Shown one piece after another: positions 8,091 through 14,995 of a stretch of 24,594 nt of DNA. Where the stretch lies: positions 1-24,594 of the forward strand of contig JAZOUV010000091.1 in assembly GCA_045658315.1 (NCBI GenBank), in the 5' to 3' direction. The position numbers were made by a program, and so were the translations under genes. Below the pieces are notes generated by a model that saw nothing but the letters and a program-made list of their open reading frames with translations, made no database searches and had not been told where the DNA came from. Every line of letters begins with the position of its first letter. Position 1 is the stretch's first letter. The stretch is from RGIG1995 sp045658315 (GTDB lineage Bacteria; Bacillota; Clostridia; Oscillospirales; CAG-272).

Positions 8091-8983
8091 ATACGATGTT
8101 TTCTCTGATAAAACGTAATATGAAGCTGTTTTTTAAGGATAAGGGTATGTTTTTTACTTCCCTTATAACACCTTGTATACTTTTGGTGCTTTACGCGACA
8201 TTTTTAGGAAAGGTCTACAGAGACAGCTTTTTGATGGGGGTGCCGGAGGGAGTAGAACTTGCCGAAAAACTGCTGAATGGAGCAGTTGGCGGTCAGCTTG
8301 TTTCTTCGATACTTGCCGTTTCTTGTGTAACGGTTGCCTTTTGCTCGAATATGCTTATGGTACAGGATAAGGCAAACGGCAGTATAAAGGATTTTACTGT
8401 TTCTCCTGTGAAAAAATCGGCTTTATCATTAAGCTACTATTTTTCGACTCTTGCTTCTACTCTTTTGATATGCTTTACAGCGACGGCAGTTTGCCTTGTG
8501 TACGTTGGTGTAACGGGGTGGTATCTATCGGTCTTAGACGTTATATTGCTTTTGTTTGACGTGTTTTTGCTCGTAATGTTTGGCACTGCTCTTTCGAGTA
8601 TAATTAACTTCTTTTTGTCAACGCAAGGGCAGATATCGGCGGTAGGTTCTATAATAAGCTCTTGCTACGGTTTTATTTGCGGTGCATATATGCCTATTTC
8701 GCAGTTTCCTGAAGTTTTGCAGAAAATAATATCATTTTTACCCGGAACTTACGGTACATCTATTATCAGAAACGTTTCTCTGAGGGGCGTTTTTGCTGAA
8801 ATGGAAGCTGAAGGCGTACCCGATTTCGTGATTACTCAAATGCGAGATGCAATCGACTGCAATTTGTATTTCTTCGGAAACAGGGTTGACGTGGCTACTA
8901 TGTATACTGTGCTTGTAAGTGCGGTTGTTGTGCTTGTGGCGATTTATATAGCTATGAACGTTTTAAACAAGAAGAAAGGATAA
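8087..8983 (+). CDS. ABC-2 type transporter permease
   Basis: Membrane subunit that pairs with the ATPase just upstream. The 298-residue protein has about six hydrophobic segments: one near residues 22-42, a block around 75-95, two in 115-180, one near 190-215 and a final one near 275-293. Between segments five and six is a soluble loop of roughly 60 residues (SIIRNVSLRGVFAEMEAEG...), as in ABC2_membrane family exporters. The ATG at 8087 overlaps the ATPase stop (ATGA) and follows an AAGGAGG ribosome binding site. The protein ends in a basic KKKG tail. No substrate can be assigned. Confidence 0.9.
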   Translation: MNTMFSLIKRNMKLFFKDKGMFFTSLITPCILLVLYATFLGKVYRDSFLMGVPEGVELAEKLLNGAVGGQLVSSILAVSCVTVAFCSNMLMVQDKANGSIKDFTVSPVKKSALSLSYYFSTLASTLLICFTATAVCLVYVGVTGWYLSVLDVILLLFDVFLLVMFGTALSSIINFFLSTQGQISAVGSIISSCYGFICGAYMPISQFPEVLQKIISFLPGTYGTSIIRNVSLRGVFAEMEAEGVPDFVITQMRDAIDCNLYFFGNRVDVATMYTVLVSAVVVLVAIYIAMNVLNKKKG

Positions 8984-8992
8984 TGATACATT

Positions 8993-9466
8993 ATGAAGCT
9001 CATTTTTAAACAGAAAATGTTTTCTTGGTTTGATAGCTATGATGTTTACAGCGAATCGGGAACAACCTTGTATACGGTGAAGGGACAGCTTTCCTGGGGG
9101 CATTGTCTGAAAATATTTGATTCGTCTAATGTTGAGGTCGGTACTGTAAAGCAAAAGTTATTTAAGTTGCTTCCGACTTTTGAAATATATATGGGAGACA
9201 AATATCTCGGCAGTATAAAAAGGGAGTTTGCATTTTTTAAGCCGAAATATAATATAGATTTTAACGGTTGGCACGTCGAAGGCAATTTATTTGAATGGGA
9301 TTATACCATAGTTGATAGAAATGGAAAACAAGTGGCTACCGTATCAAAGGAGCTGTTTAACTGGACTGATACGTATACAATTGACGTGATTAATCCCGAA
9401 GAGGCGGTGTACGCACTTATGCTTGTAATTGCTATTGACGCCGAAAAATGCTCAAGAGATGATTGA
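8993..9466 (+). CDS. LURP-one-related / YxjI-like protein (Tubby-like fold)
   Basis: The 157-residue protein reads as a chain of short beta strands with repeats of the type YDVYSESGTTLYTVKG, IFDSSNVEVGTVKQK, YTIVDRNGKQVATVSKE, characteristic of the LURP-one-related family (plant LOR5, Bacillus YxjI), which shares the Tubby/scramblase fold. Bacterial members have no established biochemical role; membrane lipid binding is suspected from the fold. Conserved features seen are the alternating aromatic/glycine strand pattern and the C-terminal helix EEAVYALMLVIAIDAEK. It starts 9 bases after the permease stop, with AAAGGA upstream, so it is the fourth gene of the TetR-ABC operon. A role in membrane stress alongside the exporter is inference only. 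Confidence 0.82.
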   Translation: MKLIFKQKMFSWFDSYDVYSESGTTLYTVKGQLSWGHCLKIFDSSNVEVGTVKQKLFKLLPTFEIYMGDKYLGSIKREFAFFKPKYNIDFNGWHVEGNLFEWDYTIVDRNGKQVATVSKELFNWTDTYTIDVINPEEAVYALMLVIAIDAEKCSRDD

Positions 9467-9470
9467 TTAG

Positions 9471-9498
9471 TAAGCGGGACTTGACAAGGTTCCGCTTA
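9471..9498. terminator. Hairpin between two operons with the next -35 box in its loop
   Basis: TAAGCGGGAC (9471-9480) pairs with GTTCCGCTTA (9489-9498) over 10 bp with one G-U pair. It begins 4 bases after the stop of the upstream operon and lacks a clear U-run, so it may be a weak terminator, a second operator, or both. The 8-base loop holds the TTGACA of the next promoter. Confidence 0.45.
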
Positions 9499-9509
9499 TA
9501 TGATATAAT
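9481..9509 (+). promoter_or_regulatory. Consensus extended -10 promoter of the SdpR/SdpI operon
   Basis: TTGACA (9481-9486), 17-base spacer, TATAAT (9504-9509), with TG one base before the -10 (9501-9502). Both hexamers match consensus exactly, so this promoter should be strong when not repressed. Confidence 0.88.
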
Positions 9510-9510
9510 A

Positions 9511-9539
9511 CCTTTAACATTTAGGTTAAATGTTAAAGG
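9511..9539 (+). promoter_or_regulatory. Perfect 13-bp palindromic operator, probable ArsR/SdpR binding site
   Basis: CCTTTAACATTTA (9511-9523) and TAAATGTTAAAGG (9527-9539) are exact inverted repeats around GGT. The site starts one base after the -10 box, covers the start point, and its right arm includes the AAAGG of the ribosome binding site for the regulator gene. A dimeric winged-helix repressor of the ArsR family bound here would shut off its own operon. Confidence 0.78.
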
Positions 9540-9550
9540 AGTGATAGGTT

Positions 9551-9835
9551 TTGGCAATACAAAATACGCTGAAGGCACTTTCCGACCCTATACGGCGTGA
9601 GATTTTGAACCTTTTGAAAAAGGGAAGAATGTCCGCCGGTGATATAGTCGATAATTTTGACGTAACGGGTGCGTCGATATCAAGGCATCTTTCGGTGCTT
9701 AAAGATGCAGATTTGATAAGAGATTGCCGAGAGGGTAAATTTATTTTTTACGAGCTCAACACCTCGGTTCTTGAGGACGTTATGCTTTGGATAACAGATT
9801 TGAAGGGAGTGGATAATAATGATAAAAAGATATAA
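9551..9835 (+). CDS. ArsR-family winged-helix autorepressor, SdpR-like
   Basis: The 94-residue protein is a minimal ArsR winged helix: ALSDPIRREILNLLKKG (helices 1-2), MSAGDIVDNFDVTGASISRHLSVLKDADL (helix-turn-helix) and a wing REGKFIFYELN. There is no Cys-rich metal site of the ELCVCDL type, so it is not a classical metal sensor; this fits the SdpR subgroup, which in Bacillus subtilis represses sdpRI until SdpI sequesters it at the membrane. The start is a TTG at 9551, nine bases after AAAGGAG; no in-frame ATG is available nearby. A perfect palindrome covers the start point. The 3' end overlaps the SdpI-like gene by 17 bases. Confidence 0.88.
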   Translation: MAIQNTLKALSDPIRREILNLLKKGRMSAGDIVDNFDVTGASISRHLSVLKDADLIRDCREGKFIFYELNTSVLEDVMLWITDLKGVDNNDKKI

Positions 9836-10928
9836 GATTTTGCTTGTTATTACGTCGATAGTGATATTGTTGCCCATAGTCTTTGGACTGATAAAGTGGA
9901 ATGAACTTTCCGACACTTTTGCGACACATTGGGGAGTAAACGGAGATGCAGACGGCTATTCGGGCAAGGCATTTGCCGTTTTCGGTCTGCCTCTTATACT
10001 ACTTGCTTTTCATTGGTTGTGCGTTCTCATATCCGAAAAGGATAACAGAGGAAACGGACAAAACAAGCGTCTTATGAATATTGTTCTCTGGATAATACCG
10101 GTGACATCTTTGTTTGCAAACGGTATTATATATATGGCGGCGTTGGGAAAAGAAATTGAACCGACGGGAGCAGTGTTAATTCTTTTTGGCGTGTTGTTTA
10201 TTTTGATTGGAAACTATCTGCCGAAATGCAGACAGAACTTTACGATGGGTATAAAAATTAAATGGACTCTTGCAAATGAAGAAAATTGGAATGTTACCCA
10301 CAGAGTTGCGGGAAAGGTATGGGTAATCGGCGGTATTATTATTTTGTTCGGTATGTTTTTACCTATCGAAGCCGCTATGCTTTCAATGTTTGCAGTTATT
10401 GCAGTTATGGTTTTAATACCCGTTATTTACTCAAGCTTATATTACAAAAAGCAGGTAAAAGAGGGCAGGGCGGACAGATATCCCGTTGTAAATATTATGA
10501 AGTGGAAAAAGACTTCTGCTATCGGAACGATTTCGGGAATAGTTATACTTTTGCTAATCCTTTTCTTCGTTTTTGTCGGTGCCGGCTTTAAGGCTGATTT
10601 TGATGCAGAGTCATTTACCGTTGATGCTTCGGGATGGAACAATTTGACTGTAGATTATTCGTCGGTTGAAAAAGTTGAATACAGAGAAAATTTTGATATT
10701 GGCAGAAGAATAAGCGGTTTCGGCTCACCGTCATTGTCAATGGGATTATTTAAAAATAACGAATTTGGTACTTACACCGTATTCGCTCACAACAAAGCTA
10801 AAGCATTTGTCATAGTAAAAGCAGATGAAAAAGTGCTCGTGTTTGCTGATAAGGATATAGAGGTTACAAAAGAGTTTTATGAAAGACTTACGGAAAAAAT
10901 AGGCGGTGAAGCTAATGAAAATAATTGA
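9819..10928 (+). CDS. SdpI family membrane protein with C-terminal PH-like domain
   Basis: The 369-residue protein starts with a membrane helix (about 5-25) and a DUF1648 segment with the motif FATHWGVNGDADGYSGK, then the SdpI part with several helices and the conserved block GNYLPKCRQNFTMGIKIKWTLANEENWNVTHR. After a last helix near 230-252 comes a soluble beta-rich domain of about 110 residues ending in VFADKDIEVTKEFYERLTEKI, which resembles bacterial PH domains. Bacillus SdpI is a signal-transducing immunity protein against the SDP killing peptide and is much shorter. The ATG at 9819 follows AAGGGAG. Its gene lies between an SdpR-like repressor and an ABC exporter, overlapping both. No toxin gene is present, so immunity to a foreign peptide or general envelope sensing is more likely than self-immunity. 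Confidence 0.87.
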   Translation: MIKRYKILLVITSIVILLPIVFGLIKWNELSDTFATHWGVNGDADGYSGKAFAVFGLPLILLAFHWLCVLISEKDNRGNGQNKRLMNIVLWIIPVTSLFANGIIYMAALGKEIEPTGAVLILFGVLFILIGNYLPKCRQNFTMGIKIKWTLANEENWNVTHRVAGKVWVIGGIIILFGMFLPIEAAMLSMFAVIAVMVLIPVIYSSLYYKKQVKEGRADRYPVVNIMKWKKTSAIGTISGIVILLLILFFVFVGAGFKADFDAESFTVDASGWNNLTVDYSSVEKVEYRENFDIGRRISGFGSPSLSMGLFKNNEFGTYTVFAHNKAKAFVIVKADEKVLVFADKDIEVTKEFYERLTEKIGGEANENN

Positions 10929-11790
10929 AACCAATGATTTGACAAAGTTTTACGGCAAAGCAAGGGGGATAACCAACGTAAATCTGTCAGTGGATGAGGG
11001 CGAGTTTTTCGGATTTATCGGGCCAAACGGAGCCGGAAAAAGTACTACCATACGTACGCTTTTGGGACTTATATCCGCCACCTCGGGAAGTGCTGAAATA
11101 TTCGGTAAGGATATTGCAAAAAACAAAACCGAGATATTGGCAGACGTGGGATATTTACCATCGGAGACTATGTTTTATAGTGGTATGAAGGTAAAGGATA
11201 TACTAAGGCTGTCGGAAAGCCTTCGCGGAATTGACTGCAAAAAAGAAGCCGAGGAGCTTTGCATAAGACTTGAGCTTGATGTAAACAAAAAGGTCAATGA
11301 ACTATCATTGGGTAACCGAAAGAAGCTTGGAATCGTATGTGCTTTGCAACATAAACCGAAGCTTTATATACTCGATGAACCTACAAGCGGACTTGACCCG
11401 TTGATTCAGAAAGAATTTTACGATATTCTGACAAAAAGGAATCAAGAGGGGGCGACAGTATTTTTGTCGTCGCACGTGCTTTCGGAGATAGGGCGTTATT
11501 GCAAGAGGGCTGCCGTTATAAGAGAGGGTAAGATACTTGCATGTGACGGTGTGGAAAAATTGGGACATACCGACGTAAAACGCGTTGTGTTGCACGGAAC
11601 GGAAGACGTTATTTCAGACGAAGATATTTTTGACGTAAGAAAAGAAAACGACACGGTAAGCTTCTTATACAAGGGAAGTGCAAAAAAATTAACGGTTCTT
11701 TTGTGTAAGCTGGATTTTGAAGATTTTACGGTATCGGATCCCGATTTAGAAGAGGGCTTTATGCACTTCTACGAAAAGGAGGACAAATGA
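10915..11790 (+). CDS. ABC transporter ATP-binding protein (BcrA-like)
   Basis: The protein of about 291 residues has Walker A GPNGAGKST (residues 36-44) and Walker B LYILDEP (150-156), followed by TSGLDP and the switch motif SSHVLSEI. The signature motif is LSLGN (130-134) instead of LSGGQ, as in many bacitracin-exporter-like (BcrA) ATPases. The ATG at 10915 is preferred because AGGCGG lies 8 bases upstream; a GTG at 10906 in the same frame overlaps that ribosome binding site. The gene overlaps the SdpI-like gene by 14 bases and the following permease by four. It is thus part of the SdpR-controlled operon, and likely energises export or extraction of a membrane-active peptide. Confidence 0.93.
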   Translation: MKIIETNDLTKFYGKARGITNVNLSVDEGEFFGFIGPNGAGKSTTIRTLLGLISATSGSAEIFGKDIAKNKTEILADVGYLPSETMFYSGMKVKDILRLSESLRGIDCKKEAEELCIRLELDVNKKVNELSLGNRKKLGIVCALQHKPKLYILDEPTSGLDPLIQKEFYDILTKRNQEGATVFLSSHVLSEIGRYCKRAAVIREGKILACDGVEKLGHTDVKRVVLHGTEDVISDEDIFDVRKENDTVSFLYKGSAKKLTVLLCKLDFEDFTVSDPDLEEGFMHFYEKEDK

Positions 11791-12578
11791 AAATGACTCT
11801 GTTTTTTCATGAGATGAAGAAGAATAGGCTTTCACTTGTTATATGGTCTATAATAATTGCATTTATGCTTTCGTTAAGTATTATGATATATCCCGAAATG
11901 GAAGGGCAGATGTCCGAGATGAGCGATATGTTTGCCGATATGGGAAGTTTTACGCAGGCATTTGGTATGGATAAGCTGAATTTCGGCGAGTTTATGGGAT
12001 ATTTCGGCATAGAGTGCGGGAACGTTCTGGGACTCGGCGGTGCCCTCTTTGCCGCATTGGCGGGTATATCTGCTTTGGCAAAGGAAGAGAAGGACAGAAC
12101 GGCGGAATTTTTGCTTTCGCACCCGATTTCAAGAAAAAAAGTAGCATTACAAAAACTTTTGTCAATTTTCTGTCAGATAATTTTACTGAATTTGGCCGTA
12201 GTGTGTGTGTCGGTAGGTTGCATAGCACTAATTGATGCAGAAGTTCAGGTGGGTAATGTTGCTTTGATATTTTTGGCGTATCTTTTGCTTCAAATTGAAA
12301 TAGGGGCGATAACCTTTGGAATATCCGCATTTTTGAAGGGAAACGGACTTGGTATAGGGCTTGGACTTGCGATGTTGTTTTACTTTGCGAATATTATTTC
12401 TAACCTTACCGAAGAAGCGGATTTTTTGAAATACGTAACACCCTTCGGATATGCCGACAGTGCACAGATAATTGCCGACGGAGGCTTGAAATGGGAATAT
12501 GTTGCGGTAGGTGCAGGTATAAGTATCTTGTGTGTTGCCGTAGGTTTTTATAAATACAGAAAAAAGGATATTTCGTAA
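11787..12578 (+). CDS. ABC transporter permease subunit (ABC-2 family, BcrB-like)
   Basis: The 263-residue membrane protein partners the ATPase upstream. It begins with a short cytoplasmic segment and a helix near 17-35, then a Met/Asp-rich loop (MEGQMSEMSDMFADMG) facing outside, and five further hydrophobic segments; the conserved KDRTAEFLLSHPISRKK cytoplasmic loop near 100-116 is typical of ABC2_membrane_3/YhaP-type permeases that work with BcrA-like ATPases. The start overlaps the ATPase stop (ATGA); AAAGGAGG is four bases upstream of ATG 11787, and a second in-frame ATG at 11793 is ten bases away, so either could be used. A strong terminator follows. Confidence 0.9.
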   Translation: MKMTLFFHEMKKNRLSLVIWSIIIAFMLSLSIMIYPEMEGQMSEMSDMFADMGSFTQAFGMDKLNFGEFMGYFGIECGNVLGLGGALFAALAGISALAKEEKDRTAEFLLSHPISRKKVALQKLLSIFCQIILLNLAVVCVSVGCIALIDAEVQVGNVALIFLAYLLLQIEIGAITFGISAFLKGNGLGIGLGLAMLFYFANIISNLTEEADFLKYVTPFGYADSAQIIADGGLKWEYVAVGAGISILCVAVGFYKYRKKDIS

Positions 12579-12620
12579 AAAAAAGGACGGTTGAACAAAA
12601 AGTATATTTGAAAGATTAAA

Positions 12621-12661
12621 AAAAATTATGACCATCGGCTTAGCCGGTGGTCATAATTTTT
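12621..12661. terminator. Strong symmetric terminator after the SdpI-ABC operon
   Basis: A 19-bp stem, left arm 12621-12639 and right arm 12643-12661, has one U-G pair and a three-base loop (TTA). The arms are flanked by A-tract and T-tract (AAAAATTATGACC / GGTCATAATTTTT), so it can act in both directions. Confidence 0.9.
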
Positions 12662-12671
12662 AACAAAGCTA

Positions 12672-12700
12672 TTGACAAAACGGTTTATATATGATAGACT
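12672..12700 (+). promoter_or_regulatory. Promoter of the blaI-blaR1-like operon
   Basis: TTGACA (12672-12677), 17-base spacer, TAGACT (12695-12700) with an extended TG (12692-12693). The predicted leader to ATG 12761 is about 50 bases. I could not define a clear BlaI dyad around it. Confidence 0.65.
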
Positions 12701-12760
12701 AAATATGCGAGGTTTATTTGCGATAGACCGAAGTGTAACTGTAAAAGGGGGACAGAGAAT

Positions 12761-13123
12761 ATGAACGATGAATTGAGACTTGGATGTGTTGAATCAAGGT
12801 TTGCGGATATAATATGGCACAACGAGCCTTTGTCTTCGGGAGAGCTTGTCAAATTATGCGAAACCGAGCTTAAATGGAAAAAATCTACTACATATACGGT
12901 ATTACGCAAACTTTGTGACAGGGGAATATTTAAAAACGAAAACGGCAAGGTCGAGAGTCTTATGACGAAGAATGAATTTTATGCTATACAGAGTGAAAAA
13001 TTTGTTGAAGAGGCATACCACGGCTCTTTGCCTGCATTTGTTGCGGCATTTGCGTCAAGAAAGCCGTTAAGCTCGGAGGAAATAGCATCTATCCAAAAAA
13101 TGATAGACAGCTATAAAAAGTAA
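12761..13123 (+). CDS. BlaI/MecI/CopY family transcriptional repressor
   Basis: The 120-residue protein has the BlaI winged helix: an N-terminal LRLGCVESRFADIIWHNEP helix, SSGELVKLCETELKWKKSTTYTVLRKL as the DNA-reading region and the wing DRGIFKNENGKVESLMTKNEF, then a short dimerisation tail with the usual EEAYHGSLPAFVAAFAS pattern. BlaI-type repressors are inactivated by proteolysis when the partner BlaR1 protease is triggered. The gene has its own promoter and lies 26 bases upstream of a BlaR1-like gene, the standard pairing. No beta-lactamase or penicillin-binding protein gene is nearby, so its targets, apart from its own operon, are not evident. Confidence 0.92.
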   Translation: MNDELRLGCVESRFADIIWHNEPLSSGELVKLCETELKWKKSTTYTVLRKLCDRGIFKNENGKVESLMTKNEFYAIQSEKFVEEAYHGSLPAFVAAFASRKPLSSEEIASIQKMIDSYKK

Positions 13124-13149
13124 ACCCATCTGTTTATAAGGAGATTGCA

Positions 13150-14853
13150 ATGGAAGCTATATTCTTAAAAATATTAAATATGAGCATAGCATCTGTATGG
13201 ATTATACTTGCGGTCGTCATAATACGATTGCTTTTGAAAAAGGTGCCCAAAGCAATAAGTGTTATTTTGTGGGGAATAGCTGCACTGAGGCTTGTCCTGC
13301 CCTTTTCCTTTGAAAGCATATTAAGCCTTATTCCAAGCGGGGAAACGGTTCCACAGAATATTATGATAGCGGAGAATCCTATAATACACAGCGGTTTTGA
13401 GGTAATTGACAGAACGGTCAATCCAATAATAATTGATGCATTTGCACCTACCGATGTTACGGCAAGTGTAAATCCTATGCAAATAGTCATGTTTATTGCG
13501 GCGGCAGTATGGATTGCGGGTATTCTATGTATGCTGGTTTACAGCCTTATCAGCTATTTTGTTTTGCAAGAAAAGATAAAAATATCTATCTGTGTAAGAG
13601 ATAACATCTTTATTTGTGATGATATAGCAAGTCCGTTTATTTTAGGTATTATCAAGCCTAAAATATACATTCCGTCAAATTTGAGTGAAGAGCAGACTGC
13701 CTATGTTTTGGCACACGAAAGGGCTCATATAAAAAGGCTCGATTATTTGTGGAAGCCGATCGGCTTTTGCGTACTTGCAATACATTGGTTTAATCCTTTT
13801 GTATGGTTAGGTTATGTGCTTTTGTGCCGTGATATTGAATATGCCTGCGACGAAAAAGTCATAAAAACAATGGAATACGGTGATATTACCGCATATTCGG
13901 AAACACTCCTTGCATGTAGCGTTTCAAAAAGAATTATAACAGCCTGTCCCGTAGCTTTCGGCGAGGTGGGCGTGAAACAGAGAATAAAGTCAGTTCTTAA
14001 CTATAAAAAGCCTGTATTTTGGGTTACGGTAATTGCAATTATTGTCTGTATTGCGACGGCTGTATTTTTCCTTACCGATCCGTTATCGGATATCGAAGGC
14101 GAAAGCGGTACGATTGACGGTGGCGGGGCGTGGTTTGACGCTGTAATACTTGAAGATTTGGGGAACAGCTGGCTCGTTAGACCATGCGAGGGAACAAGAG
14201 AATTGAAATGCTCGGATAAAATATATGTACCAAAACCTCAACCGAATGATGCGATAGCTCTCTACGGTTGCGGAGTAAAAAGTATCGTCAGAATATTCTA
14301 TGACGGTATGATTGAAGAGACATATCCCGCAAAAATTCCCAACGTCTATAAAATAGCACTTACGGAAAGATTCAAGACAAACATTTCTTACGAGGCTGAA
14401 AGTGCCTATGTGAAATATGTGGATAATAACGACCCCATATATACAAATGCGTTAAATGCCGATTATTTGAGTAATAATAGTTCTCCCATTCACTTGGTAA
14501 ATTCATACGATGAAATGAAAAGATTGCTTGAGCCGTATGAGCTGAAGGACGGCAACGAGTACGGCGTAAGCAGGATTCTTGAAAAGTTTGACGAGGATTA
14601 TTTTACCGAAAACTCCGTTCTGCTTATTTATGTGTTGGAAAGTACCCACATGAAAAACAAAGTATATCAGGTGGGCAAAATGGACAGTACATTGCATATA
14701 AATTTTACAGTGATTCATTTGGATTCGGACGGGGAATACGGTGTTGAATGCAGTGTTTTTGCAATAGGAACGAGCAAGTCAAATCTTGAAGGTTGCAAGC
14801 AGTTTTACGCATACGCTGAAACAGACGAAAAATTGTTAAAAATATACGAATAG
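13150..14853 (+). CDS. BlaR1-like M56 family membrane metallopeptidase with an unusual sensor region
   Basis: The 567-residue protein has two N-terminal helices, a helix near 110-140, the zinc protease site HERAH (189-193; HExxH) followed by DIEYACDEKVI near 228-238, and a last membrane helix near 293-312. This is the BlaR1/MecR1 signal-protease layout. The extracellular part (about 313-567) is not a penicillin-binding domain: I see no SxxK/KTG set. Instead it has a beta-rich segment GGAWFDAVILEDLGNSWLV...SDKIYVP and a second segment ILEKFDEDYFTENSVLLIYVLE. Ligand binding outside should trigger cleavage of the adjacent BlaI. ATG 13150 follows AAGGAG by six bases. A terminator follows 12 bases after the stop. 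Confidence 0.9.
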   Translation: MEAIFLKILNMSIASVWIILAVVIIRLLLKKVPKAISVILWGIAALRLVLPFSFESILSLIPSGETVPQNIMIAENPIIHSGFEVIDRTVNPIIIDAFAPTDVTASVNPMQIVMFIAAAVWIAGILCMLVYSLISYFVLQEKIKISICVRDNIFICDDIASPFILGIIKPKIYIPSNLSEEQTAYVLAHERAHIKRLDYLWKPIGFCVLAIHWFNPFVWLGYVLLCRDIEYACDEKVIKTMEYGDITAYSETLLACSVSKRIITACPVAFGEVGVKQRIKSVLNYKKPVFWVTVIAIIVCIATAVFFLTDPLSDIEGESGTIDGGGAWFDAVILEDLGNSWLVRPCEGTRELKCSDKIYVPKPQPNDAIALYGCGVKSIVRIFYDGMIEETYPAKIPNVYKIALTERFKTNISYEAESAYVKYVDNNDPIYTNALNADYLSNNSSPIHLVNSYDEMKRLLEPYELKDGNEYGVSRILEKFDEDYFTENSVLLIYVLESTHMKNKVYQVGKMDSTLHINFTVIHLDSDGEYGVECSVFAIGTSKSNLEGCKQFYAYAETDEKLLKIYE

Positions 14854-14865
14854 ACAATAACAAGT

Positions 14866-14905
14866 GCAACAGCTCTTATTTCTTAATGAAGGAGCTGTTG
14901 CTTTT
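14866..14905 (+). terminator. Terminator after the BlaR1-like gene
   Basis: GCAACAGCTC (14866-14875) pairs perfectly with GAGCTGTTGC (14892-14901), followed by TTTT. Confidence 0.78.
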
Positions 14906-14929
14906 CATATATATGTACTAAGAATGATC

Positions 14930-14958
14930 TTGCAATTTTGAAATATATATGTTACAAT
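14930..14958 (+). promoter_or_regulatory. Promoter of the AraC-type regulator
   Basis: TTGCAA (14930-14935), 17-base spacer, TACAAT (14953-14958). It should give basal, activator-independent expression of the regulator. Confidence 0.65.
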
Positions 14959-14995
14959 CAAATGAGTGATACATTTTATATTTTGGAGTAGATAT

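Noticed and set aside
8983..8985. ATG overlapping the permease stop as start of the LURP-one gene
   Set aside because: It is out of frame with the LURP-one coding sequence; ATG 8993 is the first in-frame start.
12693..12728. GATAGAC direct repeat (12693-12699, 12722-12728) as a BlaI operator
   Set aside because: BlaI sites are inverted repeats; this is direct, short and 29 bases apart. Only a genome scan or binding test could settle it.
14966..14995. GTG at 14966 as the start of the AraC-type regulator
   Set aside because: It lies eight bases after the -10 box and has no ribosome binding site; ATG 14996 has GGAG at good spacing.
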